The position numbers and the translations under genes are program-made. Positions 49,101 to 57,000 of a DNA stretch of 64,000 nucleotides are shown here, in pieces. Position 1 is the first letter of the stretch; every line of letters starts with the position of its first letter. Below the pieces are notes generated by a model. That model worked only from the letters and a program-made list of their open reading frames with translations, was not told the DNA's origin and made no database searches. Origin of the DNA: Pseudomonas viridiflava (GTDB lineage Bacteria; Pseudomonadota; Gammaproteobacteria; Pseudomonadales; Pseudomonadaceae); contig NZ_LKEH01000043.1 in assembly GCF_001642795.1 (NCBI RefSeq), forward strand, positions 273,564-337,563, read 5' to 3'.

Positions 49101-49891
49101 ACGGCGTCAGGTTGAAGACGCACCTGTGTTTCGAACAATTCATGCACATAACCATTCTCGTCGAACAGCTGCTGCGCCGAGTTCCAGTCATGGACCAGTT
49201 GCTGACGTTCAATGTCGCCCATCATGTCGATCGACAGGACGGGTTGGTCAGGCTGCTCGACAACCTGCTGCAATGTGCGGCGCAGGTAGCCGACAAAACG
49301 CTGGACCGTCGACGCGTCAAAAAGCGCCGTTGCGTAGTGCAGTTGCCCGTCGATGCGACTGCCCGTTCCGACAAGGCCCAAGGCAAGGTCGAAACCGGCA
49401 GGCAAGCCCTGGTGATGATCACTGACACACAGCACCTGAACGGCTGGATCTCCGGCGCGCACAGGCTGAGGGTCTAACGCCGCATTGAGCTCGCCATGCA
49501 CGTGATCGAGCAGCTGATTGAAGGTCATGTCAGGGCTAAGCGACACCCTCAACAGCCGCGTAGCGTCACAGCCCGGCGTGCGGGTACCGAGCGTGATTTC
49601 ATGCTGACCAGACAACCGCCACAGCACTGCTGCCCACGCAGCCAGTACCACCGTGAACAGGCTGCCGCCGTGAGCGGAACCGGGCCCTGCAGCTCGCTGA
49701 GCCAGCGCCTCGTCCAGCTCCAACGCATGCACGTCGTAGCGCAAATCCTGCAAGCGCGGGCGAGGACGATCCATCGGCAACTCCAGCGGCTGCTGTGCAT
49801 CCGTCAACTGTTCCTCGCCGGAACTGTTTGGTACGGACAACGCAGCGAACTGCGCAGGGTTTTTCCCACGCGAGGAAGATCTGTCGAGCAT
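40181..49891 (-). CDS. NRPS: half C-A-PCP-C-A-PCP-Cy-A-PCP-oxidase
   Basis: A 3236-residue synthetase, first gene of the operon. Residues 1-235 match only the C-terminal lobe of a condensation domain; no HHxxxDG is present and an in-frame TGA lies 9 bp before the ATG. A1 has YTSGSTGTPKG at 407 and code DVADVCAIDK, an arginine code. PCP1 is at 797. C has HHIVSDGWS at 993. A2 has YTSGSTGRPKG at 1474 and code DVQAIAQVVK, proline-like. PCP2 is at 1859. The heterocyclisation domain starts near 1927 and has DALIVDAAS at 2060 (the D-x4-D-x2-S motif). A3 has YTSGSTGMPKG at 2531 and code DLYNMSLIWK, a cysteine code. PCP3 LGATSIDIV is at 2919. Residues about 2990-3236 are a SagB/McbC-like flavin oxidase with FPSAGGLYPIQAYLY at 3064. 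The tail DDYDMEEVEI is acidic. Predicted product: Arg-(Pro-like)-Cys cyclised and oxidised to a thiazole. The ribosome-binding site is weak. Confidence 0.93.
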   Translation of the reverse strand: MLDRSSSRGKNPAQFAALSVPNSSGEEQLTDAQQPLELPMDRPRPRLQDLRYDVHALELDEALAQRAAGPGSAHGGSLFTVVLAAWAAVLWRLSGQHEITLGTRTPGCDATRLLRVSLSPDMTFNQLLDHVHGELNAALDPQPVRAGDPAVQVLCVSDHHQGLPAGFDLALGLVGTGSRIDGQLHYATALFDASTVQRFVGYLRRTLQQVVEQPDQPVLSIDMMGDIERQQLVHDWNSAQQLFDENGYVHELFETQVRLQPDAVAVRFGQLALSYEQLNLQANRLAHYLRSLGVGPDVRVGICVERSPDMLVGVLAVLKAGGAYVPLDPGYPQARLAHMLADSAPCVVLTQRSAEAALQRALEGCAVQPALLDMAETAPWAAQPVDNPDPRAVGLTARHLAYVIYTSGSTGTPKGVMVEHQGLRAVSAAWDHLYDLRAPLNHLQMAGFSFDVFSADLIRSLGFGGTLVLCPRETLMDPPALYRLLSEARIGFADFVPAVLNPLLAWIENNGHDLSFMRTVVCGSDIWTAHSARQLRRLCGDQVQIFQAYGVTEASIDSSCFEVDALSSLEGVLPIGRALANTRIYLLDTLGAPVPTGVTGELHIGGAGVARGYLNLPQLTAERFIDSPFVAGERLYRSGDLARYRADGNIEFIGRNDTQTKLRGLRLELGEIEARLAQVPGIRDSLVLVREDERGIKALVAWFCADDGTVLTPRTLREQLQTHLPDYMVPAAFVRLAALPLTPNGKIDRPALPAPDADAFDQRDFQPAQGPLETALAVIWSDVLAVERVGRDDHFFALGGHSLLVMRVLAQVRQQLGLEASPAALFAAPVLHQFAERLDDLQSAARPAITVVARSDTQTLSSAQQRLWFLAQMEGGNAAYHMPLNLRLRGTLHVAALERSFNRLVARHEALRTTFVAVEGEGRQRVEAPDSGMPLPLIDLRSHADAEARLVQLMDEEGAKPFDLTRGPLMRVSLIRLADDDHALLLTQHHIVSDGWSVGVLTRDLALLYEAALQDRDADLPLLPVQYVDYAAWQRQWLASDTMEAQRRYWRETLTGAPVLLELPTDHKRPAVQDYRGGFVPLTFDRALTDRLKALGMQQGTTLFMTLLAAWSLVLMRLSGQRDVVIGVPSANRSQQELDGLIGFFVNTLALRMTQPENAPAAQSVAGWLQQARRVALDAQEHQELPFDHVVELLNPPRSLAHSPLFQVLFAWEQDQDSDLILPGLDISPIHAHQQVAKFDLQLALSEQDGQIVGGLEYASGLFEPETVAQFGEYLRRVLTQMADDSEQSLSTLDLLGPQQRRQMIDDWNRTERDFPAADCVQRFEVMARRTPDAEALRAEGQTLTYAELNRAANRLAHYLIEKGVGPEQRVGLCLERSPQMVIGLLAILKTGAAYVPFDPAYPPERLAFMFSDASPSLLLTQSSLVDALPLPDSHLPVCCLDVDTQDWAQRSDTDPQVSVSPDNLAYVLYTSGSTGRPKGVAHNRRALDNLIAWQLDDAHTPRRVLQFASLNFDVSFQEICSTLCQGGSLLLMSEASRKDLASLRSTLIAEGVQRAFLPFAVLQQLAGLTEADAPMPEGGCEIITAGEALQVNDELRAFVRGLGGTRLHNQYGPTETHVVSQFSLVCSDAAHWPDAPPIGRPIANTRLYVLDRDLNPQPVGVAGELYIAGACLARGYLNRPDLTAERFLPDPFSPQPGARMYRSGDLARFQTDGNVQYLGRIDQQVKLRGFRIELGEIDSLLHQQPGVQEAAVLLREDVPDDKRLVAYVVGSAAPEALRSALQRHLPEHMIPTAWVSLAQLPLTRNGKLDRQALPAPERQSAACYEAPRNEIEQQMALIWAEVLKCERVGIHDNFFELGGHSLLATRMIYAINQRMGAQLSLSSLFKTPVLMDLAAQVQITREDDCQPPAAPLRIEPDRAARYEPFPLTDIQQAYWFGREASVSLGGVSAHGYEELRIPDLDAARFEQALNRMIQRHDMLRVVFLSDGTQQVLETVPTYHMPRSDLRALSADAALQTLQATRERQSHQVLDASRWPLFEFSLSLLDDGISHLHISLDALIVDAASTQILARELMAFYADPNQVLPEPGLTFRDYVLAEHALRNESRYAQALDYWRERVATLAPAPDLPLVCQPDSIARPHFTRRDRELSAGQWSQLKAVAKQFAVTPSVMLLTAFSEVLALWSRQPRFTLSLPLFNRMPLHPDVDAIIGDFTSLVLLEVSIDGNASFTDKARSVQARLWQDIDHSAVSGVRVLRELSQARGVQQTAMPIVFNSTLSEAAPELAEFNLADALNARHMHSITQTPQVWLDHTLLELEGRLLFNWDSIDELFPDGLIEQMFVAYNALLDALLEPSAWNASTPQLLPLARLPAPVDLPVESPLMHELFDRQALATPDALAVIGVQRQLSYRQLRAEAQALGARLQGLGVVPNQLVAVVMERGWEQVVATLAIHYAGGAYLPIDPTLPAERLRHILERAEASLALTQPALVTRIEWPSQIKVLAVTDAVPAEQTPLQPVNRAATDLAYVIYTSGSTGMPKGVVIDHRGAVNTLLDINRRYAVGPADRVLAISSLSFDLSVYDFFGTLAAGAAVVLLDPQQALDPAHWMTLIREHRISLWNSVPALFGMLLEYVESERGELPASLRVAMLSGDWIPLTLPERAWALQPDLSLNSLGGATEASIWSIHYPVQQVDPQWRSIPYGKALDHQRFYVLDEALQLRPTWVTGQLYIGGIGLAKGYWRDEVLSAGSFFAHPLTGERLYRTGDLGRLLPDGNIEFLGREDTQVKVQGYRIELGEIEAVLNRHPGVQSAVVRILGDTLGEKRLAGYVLKDDPALQVGDFTQYLADKLPAYMVPSSFTFVQEWPLSSNGKVDKKRLPEPEEAPLSGPVLEVEGAQEERLVAIVQDVLKRSAISADANLLSLGATSIDIVRISNALSGELHFRPNVAQLLAQPTLLNLLALYRQSGAHSTAASHAGERVAQPEQTVEKVIEDPDQRARFKADQRGRRAFDRDLPEVRLQRPDDSFYTQRFSDYRSVRQYAAQPVEASAFAELLASLAQGQLDAQVKYQFPSAGGLYPIQAYLYIKPQRVNGVPGGAYYYDPVQHRLLALGSGVLDPDTYDYFVNRPVYENAAFSLFFIADMAAIEPLYGERSRDFCHIETGAMAQLLTMTAADYGLGLCGMGSLEEHQLPALFDLGASHRLIYSMVGGVRAVGEQRRDHIEAFVSDPHAELPDDYDMEEVEI

Positions 49892-50325
49892 CGGAAATCA
49901 CCGTCCATGACTACATTTTTTATGTGAAGGCAGCCGTGCACCGATCACTCAGGCAGGTGCCAGATCCCGACGGGCAGGCCGGAATGGGTTCAGCTATTCA
50001 GATCGAGCGATCAGGGGGAAGGTGCAGCGCGTGCCCGCGGGATCAATGTGCTGTCGTGCGCGGACACAGATTGAACAGCGAATGAGGGCAGACCTGCAGG
50101 AGACGCGTGAAAGCGTGGCTCGCGGGCAGCTGAGGTACGGGAAGGGTCTGTGGCGAGGTTGGTCGCGAAAGCCCTGAAGCTGGAGAATGCATACCGCGTG
50201 ACCACTTGAAACCTCATCTTTCGTTTGAGGGTCAACGACGGGGAATGGCCTGCGCAGGGGTGTCAGCGCCTGGGTTGTCCCGATCGGCTGAGATTGCCCG
50301 GCTTGTAGTCATGGCAATCCTTGGC

Positions 50326-50342
50326 CCGGGTTCGTGACCCGG
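50326..50342. promoter_or_regulatory. GC-rich inverted repeat
   Basis: CCGGGT-TCGTG-ACCCGG, a perfect 6-bp-arm repeat at the border between the GC-rich and AT-rich parts of the gap. There is no T run, so an operator is as likely as a terminator. Confidence 0.4.
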
Positions 50343-50417
50343 AGCGCTGGCGATAATAACCATGGATTTAAACGCGAAAGCAAACAAAAAGTGACAAATT
50401 CGAAAGTCTTCACAACA

Positions 50418-50436
50418 TTACCCGTTAGATGGGTAA
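50418..50436. promoter_or_regulatory. inverted repeat, operator-like
   Basis: TTACCC-GTTAGAT-GGGTAA, perfect 6-bp arms with a 7-bp centre, in the AT-rich part of the divergent region. The geometry suits a dimeric regulator; none is encoded nearby. Confidence 0.4.
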
Positions 50437-50928
50437 CAGACATAAGCGTGGCGATTAAGTGAACTAAGCGGTTCAGAAAAATGATGGCAAAACGCCCCGG
50501 ACTTACGTGATTCACCCACTTTCACAACACCACCGTCAAGTGCGTTGGAGCGGCTCACCTCATCATTCTTCGTTTTAACTTCAGGCGATGCAAAGCGCAT
50601 AGACCATCGCATCAATATTGTCCAACAAAAGGACAAGACGCCTGAGACCCGCATTAACGCCCGTTCAATTTGCAAACATGCAGCGAACGAGTTACGGGAA
50701 GCAAGTGCAACTAAAACGCCATCACTCCAACCTCTCCACCTGATCCGAGACGTGGAAATTCGTTCAATAATTCAAGGGCCTATCACGATAAAAAATAATC
50801 CCTGATGCGTTATTCATATATAAAAAAACTTGTATCCATTCTGAAACAATTCTGTTGCCAAGCGAGTAAGTGCGGACTATGTTCTTACGGCGCTCGATAG
50901 GGAGCTAATCAGTTTAAGGTGTGCATGG

Positions 50929-53900
50929 ATGCAAAAGTCGAAAGCCGTCAGTGCTGTCCGTTATTCTATTAAACCTGCTGCAACAGGCGCTCTTTGCGCA
51001 CTTTCCTTCACGTTTGGCTGTTCTGCCTACGCCGACTACGTCGAACAAGGCAGGTTGGGCGATGCTGCCAGTTGGCGGTCTGCCGAGTTCCAGAGCGACT
51101 GGGGACTTGGCCGTATTCAGGCCGAACAAGCGTACGCGGCAGGCATCACTGGCGCAGGCGTGAAAATCGGTGCGCTGGACTCCGGTTTCGACCCTTCCCA
51201 CCCCGAAGCCAGTCCGTCGCGTTTTCACGCAGTGACCGCCAGCGGCACCTATGTCGATGGGTCGCCGTTCAGCGTTACCGGTGCCATCAACCCGAACAAC
51301 GACACACACGGTACTCACGTAACCGGCACCATGGGCGCAGCCCGCGATGGCATCGGTGTGCATGGCGTGGCATACAACGCGCAGGTCTACGTCGGCAACA
51401 CCAACAAGAACGACAGTTTTCTGTTCGGCCCGAGCCCGGACCCGCTATATTTCAGAGCGGTGTATGGCGCGCTGGCCGATGCCGGTGTGCGCGCCATCAA
51501 CAACAGCTGGGGCAGCCAGCCCTCTGACGTGACCTACGCCACCTACGATGGCATGCGCGCCGCCTATGCCCAGCACTACAACCGCGGCACCTGGCTCGAC
51601 GAAGCAGCCAACGTCTCGCGCAAGGGCGTGATCAATGTGTTCAGCGCAGGCAACAGCGGTTATGCCAATGCCAGCGTGCGGGCCTCGCTACCGTATTTTC
51701 AACCTGATCTGGAAGGTCACTGGCTCGCCGTGTCGGGCCTGGACGACACCAACGGTCAACGTTACAACCAGTGCGGCATCTCCAAATACTGGTGCATCAC
51801 CACACCCGGACGCCTGATCAACGGCACCGTGCCGGGCGGTGGTTATGGGATCAAGTCCGGTACGTCGATGTCTGCGCCGCACGCCACAGGTGCGCTCGCG
51901 CTGGTGATGGAACGCTTCCCCTACATGAACAACGAGCAGGCGCTGCAGGTGCTGTTGACCACGGCGACCCAACTGGACGGTTCGGTCACCCAGGCACCCA
52001 ATGGCAACGTGGGCTGGGGCGTGGCCAATCTGGAGCGGGCCATGCGCGGGCCGGGTCAGTTGCTCGGCACCTTCGATGCGACGCTGGGCGCAGGCCAGAC
52101 CGATACCTGGAGCAACGACATTTCCGATCAGGCGCTGATCCAGCGTCAGGCCGAAGACCGTACCGAGCAAGCCACATGGCAACAGACGCTGGTCAGTAAA
52201 GGCTGGCAGAACGGCGTGGCCAGAACCGCCAGTCAGCAGGACCAGACCGATTATGCCGTCGGCACCGCACGGGCGGCCGCCGCTGCACAGCGCCAGTACC
52301 AGGGCAGCCTGATCAAGTCCGGCGCAGGCCGGCTGATTCTCGACGGTGCCAACACGTATCGGGGTGACACGCTGGTCAATGGCGGAGTGCTGTCAGTCAA
52401 CGGCTCGCTGACCTCTGCCGTGCAGGTCAATGCTGGCGGCACATTGGGAGGTAACGGTCAGATCGGCGGGCTGACGGCTCGCAGCGGCGGCAGCGTTGCG
52501 CCGGGCAATTCCATGGGCACCTTGCAGGTCAACGGCGACGCGGTTTTCGAGCCGGGATCGACTTACGCGGTCGAGCTTTCGCCGACAGCCAGCGACCGTA
52601 TCGTTGCCACCGGCAGTGCGAATGTGTCAGGCGCCAACATGACGCTGGCGCTGGATGAAACGCCCATCGCTCTGAGCGCCACCTCCGGCCAAACGCTGGA
52701 AGGTCGTCAGTTCAATGTGTTGCAGGCTGCCAACGGCGTCAGCGGCCAGTTTGGCAGTGTGTCGTCCAGCTATGCGTTTCTGGGTGGCCGACTCGATTAT
52801 GCCGCCACCGGCATCGCTCTGAATATCGAACGCACCGCCGCGTTCGACAGCGTCGCGCAGACGCCCAATCAGGCCGCAGTTGCCACGACTGCCGAGCAAC
52901 TGGGCGCCGGAAACGCCGTTTACGAGAACCTGCTGCTCTCCCCCACTGCCGCGTCGGCACGCAACAGCTTCCAGCAGTTGTCCGGCGAGATTTACCCGGC
53001 GATCGCCACGGTGCTGATCAACGACAGTCGCCAGGTGCGTGATGCGGTTGGCGAGCGTCTGAACGCCAGCGTGTTCGGCACTGACGGCAACACCCCGGCG
53101 CAGGACAATGTATGGCTCAAGGCGCTGGGCGCATGGGGCAAGACCGATTCACGCGATGACACCGCTGGCTATACGACGTCTATTGGCGGTCTGCTGGCCG
53201 GTGTCGATGGCAACGTGGCCGACGACACCCGCCTGGGTCTGGTCGCAGGCTACAGCGACAGCTCGCTGAACATGGGTTCGGGCACACATTCACGTGCCTC
53301 GGTCGACAGCTACCATCTGGGCGCTTATGTCGGCCATGAAATCGGCGCGCTGCGTCTGACACTGGGCAGCGCTTACAGCTGGCACCGTATCGATGCCAAG
53401 CGTGATGTTCAGGTCGGCGGCGCAAGTGGCCGTGAGAAGACAAAACACGATGCAGAGACTGCGCAGGTGTTCACGGAAGCTGCGTATCGCGTCCGCTTGC
53501 AGCCAGTGACGATTGAACCCTTCGCCAACCTTACCTACGTGCATCTGGCCACTGACGGCTTCACCGAAAAAGGCGACGCAGCCGCCTTGTCGGCAGGCCG
53601 CGATAAACGCGATGCCGTACTGAGCAAGCTCGGCGCACGCGCTTTGAAAACCATCTCCCTCACTGACCAGCAGAAACTCGAGCTGTCGGGCAGCCTCGGC
53701 TGGCAGCACAACCTGAGCGACACCGACTCGCAGCAACACCTGGCGTTCGCTTCCGGAGGCCCAAGCTTCGGTATCGAAAGCTCACCGCTGGTGCGCGATG
53801 CGGCACTGGTCGGCGCCCACGCCAGTCTGGCGTTGAGCAAGGACGCCCGGGTGAGTCTGGATTACAGCGGCCAACTGGCCAGTCGCGAAAAAAACCACGG

Positions 53901-53931
53901 TGTCGGGCTGAGCCTCAACTGGCAGTTCTGA
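50929..53931 (+). CDS. subtilisin-like autotransporter serine protease (first of two)
   Basis: A 1000-residue secreted protease. A long signal peptide ends about residue 35 (CSAYA). The S8 peptidase domain follows, with catalytic Asp84 in GALDSGFDP, His127 in DTHGTHVTG and Ser313 in GTSMSAPHATG; NNSWGSQ supplies the oxyanion Asn. An autotransporter-associated repeat GAGRLILDGANTYRGDTLVN lies near 460, then a beta-helical stretch. The last 270 residues are the outer-membrane barrel, ending GVGLSLNWQF with the terminal Phe that the barrel assembly machinery recognises. The catalytic triad is complete. The ATG at 50929 is preceded by AAGGTG. The tandem neighbour at 54024 is a diverged copy; both face away from the NRPS operon. 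Confidence 0.95.
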   Translation: MQKSKAVSAVRYSIKPAATGALCALSFTFGCSAYADYVEQGRLGDAASWRSAEFQSDWGLGRIQAEQAYAAGITGAGVKIGALDSGFDPSHPEASPSRFHAVTASGTYVDGSPFSVTGAINPNNDTHGTHVTGTMGAARDGIGVHGVAYNAQVYVGNTNKNDSFLFGPSPDPLYFRAVYGALADAGVRAINNSWGSQPSDVTYATYDGMRAAYAQHYNRGTWLDEAANVSRKGVINVFSAGNSGYANASVRASLPYFQPDLEGHWLAVSGLDDTNGQRYNQCGISKYWCITTPGRLINGTVPGGGYGIKSGTSMSAPHATGALALVMERFPYMNNEQALQVLLTTATQLDGSVTQAPNGNVGWGVANLERAMRGPGQLLGTFDATLGAGQTDTWSNDISDQALIQRQAEDRTEQATWQQTLVSKGWQNGVARTASQQDQTDYAVGTARAAAAAQRQYQGSLIKSGAGRLILDGANTYRGDTLVNGGVLSVNGSLTSAVQVNAGGTLGGNGQIGGLTARSGGSVAPGNSMGTLQVNGDAVFEPGSTYAVELSPTASDRIVATGSANVSGANMTLALDETPIALSATSGQTLEGRQFNVLQAANGVSGQFGSVSSSYAFLGGRLDYAATGIALNIERTAAFDSVAQTPNQAAVATTAEQLGAGNAVYENLLLSPTAASARNSFQQLSGEIYPAIATVLINDSRQVRDAVGERLNASVFGTDGNTPAQDNVWLKALGAWGKTDSRDDTAGYTTSIGGLLAGVDGNVADDTRLGLVAGYSDSSLNMGSGTHSRASVDSYHLGAYVGHEIGALRLTLGSAYSWHRIDAKRDVQVGGASGREKTKHDAETAQVFTEAAYRVRLQPVTIEPFANLTYVHLATDGFTEKGDAAALSAGRDKRDAVLSKLGARALKTISLTDQQKLELSGSLGWQHNLSDTDSQQHLAFASGGPSFGIESSPLVRDAALVGAHASLALSKDARVSLDYSGQLASREKNHGVGLSLNWQF

Positions 53932-53967
53932 TTACCTAACGCCTCTCGCTTTAAAAAAGAACAACGC

Positions 53968-53985
53968 GCATGCACCTGCATGCGT
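53968..53985 (+). terminator. hairpin between the two autotransporter genes
   Basis: CGCATGCA-CC-TGCATGCG is a perfect 8-bp-arm repeat, preceded by AAAAAAG and followed by GGGGTTTTG. It lies 37 bp after the first stop. It could end or attenuate the first transcript before the second gene. Confidence 0.5.
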
Positions 53986-54023
53986 GCGGGGTTTTGTGTG
54001 CGTCAACTAAGGACGGTAGTTTC

Positions 54024-57000
54024 ATGAACGATGCGTTTATCACCCGACAGGCCTCTGTCACTTCCCTTCGTCAGTCCATCAGAGCGATCAACCGTGCCTC
54101 CTGCGGCGCACTGGCGGTCTACCTCGCGACCATGAGCGTTGCGCAGGCTGCGCCTTACGTGGAGGCCGGACAATCCGGCAATGCCGCCAGCTGGCGCAGT
54201 GCCGAATTCAACGCAGACTGGGGACTGGGCGCTATCAATGCCGATCAGGCCTATGCGGCGGGCTACACCGGCAAGGACATCAAGCTGGGCATTTTCGACC
54301 AGCCGGTGTACGCCGCTCACCCGGAGTTCTCAGGCACCGGCAAGGTCATCAATCTGGTCACCAGCGGCATCCGCGAATACACCGACCCGTATATTCCGGT
54401 GAAGGCTGGCGATGCGTTTCGCTACGACGGCGCACCGACCCTGGACTCCGGAGGCAAACTGGGTAACCACGGTACGCACGTCGGCGGAATTGCGGGCGGC
54501 AGCCGCGATGGCGGGCCCATGCATGGCGTAGCCTTCAACGCACAGATCATCAGCGCCGACAATGGCGACCCGGGTCCCGAAGACGGCATCGTGCTCGGCA
54601 ACGACGGCGCGGTCTACCAGGCCGGCTGGAATGCTCTGGTCGCCAGCGGCGCTCGTGTGATCAACAACAGCTGGGGCATCGGCATTACTGACCGCTTCGA
54701 CCAGGGTGGAAAGGATCCCGCGTTTCCACATTTCACTGTGCAGGACGCACAACTGCAGTTCGACCAGATCCGTCAGATCCTCGGCACGCGTCCGGGCGGC
54801 GCCTATCAGGGCGCAATCGATGCAGCACGCAGCGGCGTGGTGACGATCTTCGCAGCGGGCAACGATTACAACCTGAACAACCCCGACGCCATGGCCGGGC
54901 TTGGCTACTTTGTGCCGGAGATCGCGCCGAACTGGTTGACGGTCGCAGCGCTGCAGGTGAATCCGAACGCCGCCGCTGCGGTGAGTACGCCCTATACGCT
55001 CAGCACCTTCTCGTCACGCTGCGGCTACACCGCCAGCTTCTGCGTCTCGGCACCGGGCACGCGCATTTTCAGTTCGGTGATCAACGGCAACAGCCTTGAA
55101 AACCTGACCACCGATTGGGCCAACAAGAATGGCACCTCCATGGCGGCCCCGCACGTGGCGGGCAGCATCGCCGTACTGATGGAGCGCTTCCCTTACATGA
55201 CCGGCGCACAGGTGGCCGACGTACTGAAAACCACCGCCACCGACCTCGGCGCGCCGGGCATCGACGCGCTGTACGGTTGGGGCATGATCAACCTGGGCAA
55301 GGCAGTCAACGGCCCGAGCATGCTGGTGACCGAGGCGGATATTCCAGCCGAATTCCGTATCGACGGCGCTTACGGCGACAGTCAGTTCGTCGTCGATCTT
55401 CCCGGCATCGGCGCCGTGGTCGATGCAGGCAAACCCACCCAGCGCACCTGCAGCGGACCGCAATGCGGGCTGGATGTCTGGAGCAACAATATTTCCGGGC
55501 ATGGCGGCCTGACCAAACAAGGTATCGGCACGCTGATGCTGACCGGCGCCAACACCTACAGCGGGCCAACGCTGGTCAATCAGGGTCGCCTGGCCATCAA
55601 CGGCTCGCTGGCATCGGCGGTGACCGTCAATGACAGCGGCGTACTGGGCGGCAATGGCAGCGTCGGCGCACTGACCGCAAATCGTGGCGGTACGGTCGCG
55701 CCGGGCAACTCGATCGGCACGCTACAAGTCGCGGGCAATCTGCTGCTGGCACCGGGCTCCACCTACTCGGTGGAACTGTCCCCGGCTGGCAGCGACCGAC
55801 TCGTGGTCGGCGGTCAGGCTACGGTCACCGGTGCAACCATGGCATTGGCACTGGAGACCGACCCGTCACTGTTGAGCAGCAGCCAGACCAACAGCATCCT
55901 CAACCGGCCGTTCGATGTGCTGCAGGCTGCTGGCGGTGTTCAGGGTCAGTTTGGTTCGGTCCTGACCAACACTGCGTTTCTGAGCGGAAACCTGGCCTAT
56001 ACCGGCACGGGTATCACCCTGGCCGTCGAGCGTAACGGAAACAGCTTCGCCAGCGTGGCACAGACGTCCAATCAGCGCAGCGTTGCCTCGGCCATCGAGC
56101 AATTGGGCGCCGGAAACGCGGTGTACGAGAGCGTGGCGTTGAGCCCTGACACAAGCACAGCGCGTCGCGCTTTCACGCAACTGTCGGGTGAAGTGCATCC
56201 GGCCATCGCGACCCAACTGATCAATGACAGTCGTCAGTTGCGTGATGCCGTGGGTGATCGTCTGCGGGTCGCGGGCCTGTACGACCAGCCTGCACCGGGC
56301 AGCGATGACAACAATGTCTGGGTCAAGGCACTGGGCGCCTGGGGCAAGAACAGCGGCAGCAGCGACGGTGCCAGCCCGACGTCATCACTGGGCGGCTTGC
56401 TCGCGGGCGTCGACGGTCTTATCAGCGAGCACACGCGACTGGGCGCAATGGCCGGTTACAGCGATACGTCGTTGAGCCTGGGCGATGACACCCATTCCCG
56501 GGCATCGGCTGACAGCTACCATCTGGGTGCGTATATCGGGCACGAACAGGGTGCAATGCGTCTGACAGCGGGCGCGTCCCACAGCTGGCACCGGATCGAC
56601 GTGAAGCGTGATCTGCAATTCGGTCCTTTCTCGGACCGTCAGAAGGTCAAGCGTGATGCGCAGTCCACTCAGGTCTTCACCGAAGCGGCGTATCGTCTGA
56701 ACCTGCAACCGCTGGCCCTGGAGCCGTTCGCCAACCTGGCTTATGTGCACCTGGACAGCGACAGCTTCACCGAGAAAGGCGGTGCCACCGCACTCAAGGG
56801 CGGTGACGATACGCGCGACACCGTGCTGTCCACGCTGGGTGTGCGCGCAGGCAACCGCTTCAACCTCAACGACACGCAGAAGCTGGACGTCTCGGCAACA
56901 CTGGGCTGGCAGCACAACCTGAACGACACCTCGTCCGATCAACATCTGTCGTTCGCCAGTGGCGTGAACACCTTCGCGGTGCAAAGCGTTTCGATGGACC

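Larger units (their letters stand above)
49892..50928. other. divergent intergenic region, NRPS operon versus autotransporters
   Basis: 1037 bp with no gene I can support. The left third is GC-rich. From about 50345 to 50928 it is clearly AT-richer than anything else in the window, with CATATATAAAAAAACTTG at 50814-50831. It should hold both promoters. I see no convincing hrp box, lux box or gac-type site. A frame at 50545-50805 starts with TTG and lacks a recognisable product. Confidence 0.6.

Noticed and set aside
25751-49891. identity as yersiniabactin, pyoverdine, syringomycin or syringafactin synthesis
   Set aside because: There is no salicylate synthase, methyltransferase, halogenase, fatty-acyl starter C domain or matching module order.
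50011-50235. 74-codon minus-strand frame upstream of the first NRPS
   Set aside because: Tested as a remnant of the missing condensation-domain lobe; it shows no HHxxxDG or other C-domain motif.
50545-50805. 86-codon frame in the divergent intergenic region
   Set aside because: It starts with TTG, lacks a good ribosome-binding site and matches nothing I know.
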